The position numbers and the translations under genes were made by a program. From Desulfovibrio sp. (GTDB taxonomy: Bacteria > Desulfobacterota > Desulfovibrionia > Desulfovibrionales > Desulfovibrionaceae), in NCBI GenBank assembly GCA_031281815.1, contig JAITEY010000070.1, positions 1 through 11,551 of the forward strand: DNA of 11,551 nucleotides, read 5' to 3'. The notes under the pieces are model-generated. The model saw only the letters and a program-made list of their open reading frames with translations, ran no database searches and was not told the origin of the DNA. Shown in pieces: positions 6,576-11,551 of this stretch (positions are counted from its first letter, which is position 1; every line of letters begins with the position of its first letter).

Positions 6576-6654
6576 GCCTCCGGCGGCCGTGGCTCCGCCC
6601 CGGACCCCGCGAGGGGCGCCGCCCCTCGACCCCGCAAGGGGCATGATGCCCCTT
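6576..6654 (-). repeat. GC-rich interspersed repeat, copy B, plus two hairpins (queD leader)
   Basis: Bases 6576-6607 are the second copy of the element at 2282-2312. It keeps the same small stem, GGTCC with GGAGCC on the minus strand with one bulged G. It is followed by an 8-bp stem CGAGGGGC/GCCCCTCG with a 3-nt loop (6610-6628) and an almost perfect palindrome AAGGGGCAT-G-ATGCCCCTT (6636-6654). Neither hairpin is followed by T residues on the minus strand, so they are unlikely to be intrinsic terminators. The element ends 12 nt before the queD start and supplies its GGAGG. Confidence 0.7.
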
Positions 6655-6722
6655 GACCCTCATTTTTGGGGCGCCTGCTTCAAGTCACATCCGTTTTCGC
6701 CGTTCCGAAACGGATGAAAGGA

Positions 6723-6749
6723 GTCGGCCTGAGCAAGGGCAAGGCCGAC
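6723..6749 (-). terminator. Possible terminator after the DUF2169 gene
   Basis: GTCGGCCT (6723-6730) and AGGCCGAC (6742-6749) form an 8-bp stem with an 11-nt loop. On the minus strand the stem is followed by TCCTTTC, a weak T-rich tract. It lies about 65 nt after the DUF2169 stop. Another 9-bp stem (6688-6716) follows without T residues. The rest of the 248-nt spacer (6565-6812) holds the repeat copy; I see no clear promoter for queD. Confidence 0.35.
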
Positions 6750-6812
6750 GGAGAAATTATTTCCCTCGGCCGGGTTCGCGGCGCCGCACCGGCGAGCAAC
6801 GCGTAACGTGTT

Positions 6813-9800
6813 TCAGGACTTGCCGCGTTGTTGTCGGAGTAATTCTTCTTCTTTGCCGTCCAGCAGGGTCTGTTTGAGGGTTGCTCCGTCGAAGCGCGTA
6901 TCGGGGTCGACGCCGAGGCCGCGCAGGTTCGCGGCGAAAAGGTTTGCGCCGGTGAGGTCCGCGCCGTCGAGGCGGCACTTGCGCAAAGCGCCGCCGTAAA
7001 GGTCCGTGCCGGAGAGGTCCGTGCCGGTCATGTCGCATTTGATGAAGCGGCAGCCGGTGCCGCGCAGGCCGTCCAGGCGCGCGTGGGAAAGGTCGCATTG
7101 GGCGAAAAGGGCGTGTTGCGGATTGGACCGGCAAAACTCCGCGCCGGGCAATCGGGTCAGGCGCAGGGAGGCCTCGCGCAAATCCGCGCCGGTGAAATCC
7201 GCCCCGGAAAGGTCCGTTTCCATGTCCGAATAGAATTTGCGCATGTCCGCGCCGGCGAAAGAAAGCCCGGCGGCGGCCGCCCCCTGGAACATACATTCGT
7301 TGAGTGCCGCTTCCTGAAAGAGCGCGCCTGCGAGGTCGGTTTTCTGAAACAGGCACTTGAAGGCCCGGCAACGGCGAAAATCCGCCCCTCGCGCCGTCCC
7401 TCCGATAAACGCGCAAAGGCGCGGCGTGCTTTGGTCGAAACGCGCCCCGTCCAGCACGGTCTTGTTGAACGAGACGAGGGAGATGTCCGCCCGCTCAAAG
7501 ACGGCCCGCGCCGCATCACAGTCGTTGAAGGTGAGAAGTTCCATCCGGGCGGCGGTGAAATCGGCATCGCGCAACACGGCCTTATGCAGCACGGTCTGCT
7601 TGAAGACGGCGCCGCGGAAGCTCACTCCGCTGAAATCCGCCTCGTCGGCCACGGCAAAGGTGAAATCCGCCCCGTCCATGCGGCAGCCGCGGAATACCGC
7701 TTTGCCGCACAGGGCGTGGTCAAGGCATACGCCGGAAAAATCCAGACCCGAGAGATCCAGCCCTTGCAGATTTTTACCTTTCAGACTCCGGCCCGCCGCC
7801 AGCATGGCTTCCACTTCTTCGCGGGTGGGCTTTTTCAGGGCGTCGGGATCCATGCCTGCTTCGGCGAAGGAAGAGCGTATCGTTTCGGGCAGTTTGTCCA
7901 GATGGGTCAATTTTTCACGCGCGCCGGCCGTTTTCTCATCCGCCGAGGCAAAGGATTCAAGCAGTCTTTCACGGATTTCGGGTGGGGTGGAGGCGAGAAG
8001 GGAGCTTTTCATGCCGGCCGGCCTCTCCTCGACCAGGCGGAGGGCTTCCGCTGCGGACGGAGGGGCGGGCGGCGCGAAGGAGATCTCCGCCGGCTTAAAG
8101 GCGGCGGTCGTTCGGCTTTCCAGCCTGCTCACCAATTCCTCCGGCATGCCGGCCTCGCGGAAACCGACACCCGGCGTCAGAGCGCCTGTATAGTGGGCCG
8201 CGATCTCCTGTATCAGCTTGGCGATGCCGCCTTGTATTTCTTCTTTACCGGGCAGGGGCAGGTTCAGGGTAAAGGGTTTCGGCGGGCCGTCGCCGGACGG
8301 CAGGGGAAAGTCGAAATCGTGGACTTCGGCCTGCTCCGGCGGGAGGGCGTCCAGCAGCAGACGGCGCAGCCTGTGTCCCCGCGCCGCAAGGGTCAGGACA
8401 TGCGGGCATTTTTCCGGCAGATACAGGGGGATGGCCGCCGGATGGGCGGCGCGCCAGAGGGCGAAGCGCTTTTGCCCGATCTCCCCGGGCGGCAGGATAA
8501 CCACCAGGGGTAACCCGCCTTGTTCCGCCGGAACTTCGGGCGACAGGGGCGGCAGATCCTTCATCTTGTCCAGTTCCGCCGGAGTGGCCGCGACCGCGAT
8601 ATGGCAGAAATCGCCCGCCTCCTGCTCCGCGAAGAAAGCCGAGAGGTCTTCCGGGGCGACGCATACGGCCCCGCCCGGACGGGCCGCAGGCAGGAAGAGC
8701 GGGGCGGGGTCGGATCCCGGCGCGAGAACGATGTCCGCGTTTCCGGCGCCTAGGCCGAGCAGCACGGTCTGCCCTCGGTCGCCGACCGGAGCGACGGGAT
8801 AAACGCGTAGGGCGGTCAGCATCCTGCCGGCAAAGCGCGGCACATAGAAGCCCGCCGGAAGAACAAAGGCCGGGCCGGGCTCCAGACCCCAGGCCTCGGG
8901 CGACTCTTCAGACGCATACGGGCTGTAGCCCGGCAGCATCGCGTCCAGCGTTTCCCGCTCGAAGCCCAGAGCCGCCAGTCCGGACCACAGGGCGTCGTCG
9001 CGGCGCAGGGTGCGGCGGGCGGCATCAAGCAAGGCGCAACCCCTGTCGTGCCAGGGGTTGACAGGCTCCGGCAGGCGGGGTTGCCCGTCCGGGGCAAGAT
9101 TGTCCAGCAAGGCCGTAAAATTTCGGATTTTTGCCCGCTCGGCCTCCGCTGCGGCGGGGGGCATACCGCCGGCCTCGGCTTGCTTCAACGTACTCAGGAG
9201 GTCGCCGGGGTCCTGTTTGATGCCGGCCGACATTTTTTCCATCGCTTCGCTGAGTTGCCGCAGGGCGAGTTCCAGAGTTTTTTCCTGCTCGTCCAGGCCG
9301 GCCCGCATGCGGGGAAATATCCCCATCAGGCGGTCGAAGCTCATGAGGTGGCTGAACTGCTCCCGCTGGGCCGGCACCTGTTTTTCCAGCTTGTCCAGCG
9401 TGGCCCGGCCTGCGGCGATAGTCTGTCCGGTCGAGTGGACCATATCCCCCAAGCTGTCGGGCATGGCCGGGCTTCGGCCCAGCGCGTCATTTTTGAGTTT
9501 GGCGAAAAACTTGGGCAGATCTCGTGCCCTCTTCACCAGTTTGGTCGTTTTGGCCTGTGCAGCGGCAAAGGGAGCGAGGTCGATGTTCACAGCCGGCCGG
9601 ATGCGTTTTTTCTGCTCTTCCAGCCAGTATTCCGGGGAGTGCGGCTCCTCCTGCGGATTTTCCGTCACGACAAAGACGCGCAGGATGTCGTCCATCTCGT
9701 CGTCTTCAACCGGCAGCAATCCACGGCGCAACGTAAACGCGCCCATGAGATCGGGCAGCAGCCAGACCGTATCCGCATGCAGCAGCACTTCCCGAAAAAC

Positions 9801-10736
9801 ACCCGGCTCGCTCAGGTCCTTGGCGTAGGGCAGGGGGACTTTTCCGTCGTCCTGCTCTCCCCGCGTTCCGATCTTGCGTGGCGGGGCGAAGGGGGCGAAG
9901 TTTGCGGTCGTGGTCACGAAGACCCGGATGCGGGCGCCGGGCAGACGGGAACTGATGCGGGGATGCTCATGGGACATGCCGATGATTTCAACGGCCTCGT
10001 CGCCCCGAAAAAAGGGCGGGGCGTCCGGAGCGTCTTGTCTTGAGAGCCGCTGGGCCGGCTGGGCACTGTAAAAGAATTCCGGGTTCACATCGTCGGGCAG
10101 GGCGGGCCAGCGCGTCGCCGACCATGCTTTGTCGTAGGTACCGGAAAGGGCGCGGCGCGAGGGATTGGCCGGATCCACGGCAAAGGGGCAAGCGGGATCG
10201 GGCCTGTCGTCCTCGGACAGAAGGAAACGATCCGGGTCTTCAAGATTGGGGACGAGGACGGACGGCTTATTGTCCTCAGCCAGACCCCGGCCCTGGGGGT
10301 TGGCCGGAAAGTCCGGCCCGCCGAAGGCGCGGGCCCAAGTCAGGGGCATGGAAATAAAGGGAACGGGGTCGGAAAGCCCGCCGCCGGGCAAGCGCTCCCT
10401 GTCGCCGAAAACTGCCAGTCGCCGCTGCACCGGCCCCACGCGGAAGGAAACTTCCAGAGCGGGCACGGGCTTTTTGCCGGGCGCGCGGCAGAAGCCCGCC
10501 ACCAGCACTTCACCCCCCGGCTTGGGTAACCCCTCGTCCAAAACCGGGGCTTGACCCAAGGCCGCGAAGACCTCCGGCGCTTCCTTCCAGAAGTCCTGCT
10601 CCGTGCGGACGCGGCCGCTCCCGCCCTCCGGGTCGAGGCCGATGTACCGGCCCACGCCGACCATGAGAAAGCGTTTCTCACGCAGGGAAAAAGGGCGCAG
10701 GGTCACGCAGTGATCTTTGTCTTTGTAGACTTTCAT
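6813..10736 (-). CDS. DUF2169 type VI secretion accessory protein fused to pentapeptide repeats
   Basis: 1307 residues with no signal peptide or membrane segment. The N-terminus (about 1-360; LRPFSLREKRFLMVGVG, FISMPLTWARAFGG, NPQGRG, MSHEHPRI, the DTVWLLPDL stretch) matches the DUF2169 family, found beside VgrG/PAAR genes and regarded as a T6SS effector-loading adaptor. Residues 375-545 are helical and charged, coiled-coil-like; 560-880 look globular with a possible alpha/beta stretch (LPLVVILPPG, 742-751) that I cannot assign; 890-980 is helical. Residues 985-1292 are some 60 pentapeptide repeats of the A(D/N)LxX type (for example LDGAD LTGAN), which fold into a right-handed quadrilateral beta helix, with a one-residue register slip near 1170-1176. 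The start M1 suits the family, but no Shine-Dalgarno is visible before it (TCTGACCCACC). It follows the 219-residue gene by 20 nt, so coupling is likely. Its exact client cannot be read from the sequence. Confidence 0.88.
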   Translation of the reverse strand: MKVYKDKDHCVTLRPFSLREKRFLMVGVGRYIGLDPEGGSGRVRTEQDFWKEAPEVFAALGQAPVLDEGLPKPGGEVLVAGFCRAPGKKPVPALEVSFRVGPVQRRLAVFGDRERLPGGGLSDPVPFISMPLTWARAFGGPDFPANPQGRGLAEDNKPSVLVPNLEDPDRFLLSEDDRPDPACPFAVDPANPSRRALSGTYDKAWSATRWPALPDDVNPEFFYSAQPAQRLSRQDAPDAPPFFRGDEAVEIIGMSHEHPRISSRLPGARIRVFVTTTANFAPFAPPRKIGTRGEQDDGKVPLPYAKDLSEPGVFREVLLHADTVWLLPDLMGAFTLRRGLLPVEDDEMDDILRVFVVTENPQEEPHSPEYWLEEQKKRIRPAVNIDLAPFAAAQAKTTKLVKRARDLPKFFAKLKNDALGRSPAMPDSLGDMVHSTGQTIAAGRATLDKLEKQVPAQREQFSHLMSFDRLMGIFPRMRAGLDEQEKTLELALRQLSEAMEKMSAGIKQDPGDLLSTLKQAEAGGMPPAAAEAERAKIRNFTALLDNLAPDGQPRLPEPVNPWHDRGCALLDAARRTLRRDDALWSGLAALGFERETLDAMLPGYSPYASEESPEAWGLEPGPAFVLPAGFYVPRFAGRMLTALRVYPVAPVGDRGQTVLLGLGAGNADIVLAPGSDPAPLFLPAARPGGAVCVAPEDLSAFFAEQEAGDFCHIAVAATPAELDKMKDLPPLSPEVPAEQGGLPLVVILPPGEIGQKRFALWRAAHPAAIPLYLPEKCPHVLTLAARGHRLRRLLLDALPPEQAEVHDFDFPLPSGDGPPKPFTLNLPLPGKEEIQGGIAKLIQEIAAHYTGALTPGVGFREAGMPEELVSRLESRTTAAFKPAEISFAPPAPPSAAEALRLVEERPAGMKSSLLASTPPEIRERLLESFASADEKTAGAREKLTHLDKLPETIRSSFAEAGMDPDALKKPTREEVEAMLAAGRSLKGKNLQGLDLSGLDFSGVCLDHALCGKAVFRGCRMDGADFTFAVADEADFSGVSFRGAVFKQTVLHKAVLRDADFTAARMELLTFNDCDAARAVFERADISLVSFNKTVLDGARFDQSTPRLCAFIGGTARGADFRRCRAFKCLFQKTDLAGALFQEAALNECMFQGAAAAGLSFAGADMRKFYSDMETDLSGADFTGADLREASLRLTRLPGAEFCRSNPQHALFAQCDLSHARLDGLRGTGCRFIKCDMTGTDLSGTDLYGGALRKCRLDGADLTGANLFAANLRGLGVDPDTRFDGATLKQTLLDGKEEELLRQQRGKS

Positions 10737-10740
10737 GGTG

Positions 10741-10773
10741 GGTCAGACGAAAGTGGTCAGACGAAAGTGGTCA
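10741..10773. repeat. 14-bp tandem duplication across a stop codon
   Basis: GGTCAGACGAAAGT occurs at 10741-10754 and again at 10755-10768, followed by GGTCA. On the minus strand the unit contains ACTTTCGTCTGA, so the last codons and the stop of the 219-residue gene are duplicated, and the second copy fills the gap to the next start. It looks like a slippage or recombination scar. Confidence 0.85.
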
Positions 10774-11416
10774 TCGTATTGATCTGGGTCGACATGTTCT
10801 CGACACGCGTGGCTATCCCCGCGGTAATCACAGACTCGCTGGCAACGCGGGTTTCTTGAGCTACCAGCTGCGTCATAGTGCCTGCGGTGATAACGGCTTG
10901 GCCGACGGCTCGAATGCTGTCTGCAATGGTCTCCATGTTTTGCGCCGAGCAGCGGGTTTCCAGCGCGGTTACTTTGTCCGAAACCGCGCCGAGCTTAGCG
11001 GCATCGCCGACGACTTTGGTCAGCGCGCCGACGGTACGCGTCATTGTGGCCGCGACTTTGGCGAGGAGAGTGGCGCCGACCTCGATCTTCGAGGACGCGT
11101 ACAGGGATACGTCAAGCGCTGCCTTCATCGTCACGTCGATCCCCACTTTTGCCGTAGTGTCCGCTCCCGCCACCCATGTCTGGCGCGCGCCCAGGAAGCC
11201 GCTGCTCACTTCCCCCATCACCAGGGAGTGCTTCGGCCCATACGTCATGTATGTTGCCTTGTCGCTGGACGTCTGCTTGTAGCTTCCCGATGCGGTGAGT
11301 ACCATGTCGCCTTCGGTGTTGATGTAGATGCCCGGCTCTTTCCCTTGGGCATCCAGTATTGCATTGTCTACCGACACCTTGCGCGGATCATCGCCGCCTG
11401 TTTCGCCTCCGGACAT
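10757..11416 (-). CDS. Unrecognised 219-residue protein in T6SS-like cluster (beta-rich plus coiled-coil-like)
   Basis: I do not recognise a named family. The N-terminal part (about 10-125) has alternating hydrophobic/polar runs such as GIYINTEGDMVLTASGSY and DVTMKAALDVSLYASSKIEV, reminiscent of the repetitive beta sheets that extend VgrG or phage spikes. The rest (about 120-219) has heptad-like spacing of small hydrophobics and few prolines, fitting a helical or trimeric coiled-coil stalk. It has no signal peptide and no obvious membrane segment. One Cys (in ETRCSAQ) is present, and no catalytic motif is apparent. The ATG at 11416 is chosen over an in-frame TTG at 11476 because AGGGGAG lies about 5 nt before it. 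It sits 43 nt after the upstream gene and 20 nt before the DUF2169 gene, so all three are probably co-transcribed. It may be a spike extension, a tip or a cargo partner; this is inference from shape and place. Confidence 0.75.
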   Translation of the reverse strand: MSGGETGGDDPRKVSVDNAILDAQGKEPGIYINTEGDMVLTASGSYKQTSSDKATYMTYGPKHSLVMGEVSSGFLGARQTWVAGADTTAKVGIDVTMKAALDVSLYASSKIEVGATLLAKVAATMTRTVGALTKVVGDAAKLGAVSDKVTALETRCSAQNMETIADSIRAVGQAVITAGTMTQLVAQETRVASESVITAGIATRVENMSTQINTMTTFV

Positions 11417-11459
11417 TTCGTCTCCCCTTATCAGAGCAGTTATCGCCTCAAATAGTCGC

Positions 11460-11551
11460 TTAATGTTGCGCCTCAACGATCTTCAACCAGTTCTTGCCGT
11501 CGGACGAAAGCAACTGTATGACCCGTTTGCTTCCGTCATCCTTAAAGGTCA
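11460..11551 (-). CDS. C-terminal 29 codons of an upstream gene, possibly a T6SS spike (VgrG-like) protein
   Basis: The frame is open from the window edge to TAA at 11460-11462. The visible end (starts TFKDDGSKRVIQL, ends WLKIVEAQH) has alternating hydrophobic residues and Asp-Gly turns, like the beta-strand repeats after the OB-fold of spike proteins. That, and the DUF2169 gene downstream, suggest a VgrG-like spike, but 29 residues are too few for a firm call; another secreted or phage-tail-like protein is possible. The next gene starts 43 nt on. Confidence 0.55.
   Translation of the reverse strand, partial: TFKDDGSKRVIQLLSSDGKNWLKIVEAQH

Noticed and set aside
6610..6654. GC-rich palindromes as a CRISPR array or attachment site
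   Set aside because: There are only two unlike hairpins with no repeated spacer-length unit and no integrase or cas gene in the window; they belong to the intergenic repeat region.
6565..6663. Extension of queD to an ATG at 6663
   Set aside because: It would translate the GC-rich repeat; QueD homology begins at the ATG at 6564.
6688..6716. 9-bp hairpin as a terminator of the DUF2169 gene
   Set aside because: No T-run follows it on the minus strand; the stem at 6723-6749 is the better, though still weak, candidate.
7083..8513. Plus-strand open frame of 476 codons opposite the pentapeptide region
   Set aside because: It mirrors the repeat-coding strand, with repetitive Gly/Arg/Gln composition and no independent support.
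11417..11476. Extension of the 219-residue gene to a TTG at 11476
   Set aside because: It would overlap the end of the upstream gene and lacks a ribosome site, whereas the ATG at 11416 has AGGGGAG close by.

Overview
All genes in this window read on the minus strand, so transcription runs from base 11551 towards base 1. The GC-rich, bias-laden coding sequence, the QueD/QueE, GatB and J-domain protein types, a large chemoreceptor, and a GC-rich intergenic repeat starting GCCTCCGGCGGCC together suggest a deltaproteobacterium, most likely a Desulfovibrio relative. The taxonomic call is an inference from memory; no rRNA or other marker is present.

Region 1 (11551-6813) looks like the tail end of a type VI secretion (T6SS) spike and cargo cluster. 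It holds the last 29 codons of an upstream gene, a 219-residue unrecognised protein with a repetitive beta-rich then coiled-coil-like build, and a 1307-residue protein with an N-terminal DUF2169 domain (T6SS accessory/adaptor family), a long unassigned middle, and about 60 pentapeptide repeats. A 14-bp tandem duplication sits exactly on the stop codon between the last two genes.

Region 2 (6812-5365) is a spacer with GC-rich hairpins followed by queD-queE, two consecutive steps of 7-deazaguanine (queuosine precursor) synthesis, separated by 3 nt. QueE has an unusual radical-SAM cluster motif, CX3CX4C instead of CX3CX2C.

Region 3 (5364-2449) is a spacer with a 14-bp perfect palindrome and a probable terminator, then a single 893-residue chemoreceptor: TM, dCache sensor, TM, HAMP, PAS, signalling coiled coil and a C-terminal PilZ domain. 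It is a candidate for joining amino-acid-like ligand sensing to c-di-GMP.

Region 4 (2448-1) is a structured leader containing a second copy of the GC-rich repeat, then gatB (tRNA amidotransferase subunit B) and, 16 nt on, a J-domain protein cut off by the window edge.

The two copies of the repeat each place a GGAGG exactly 12 nt before an ATG (the queD start, and a short upstream ORF overlapping the gatB start). Nothing indicates CRISPR, insertion sequences, tRNA or rRNA. I see no complete new defence or mobile system; the strongest unknowns are the 219-residue protein and the middle of the DUF2169 fusion.
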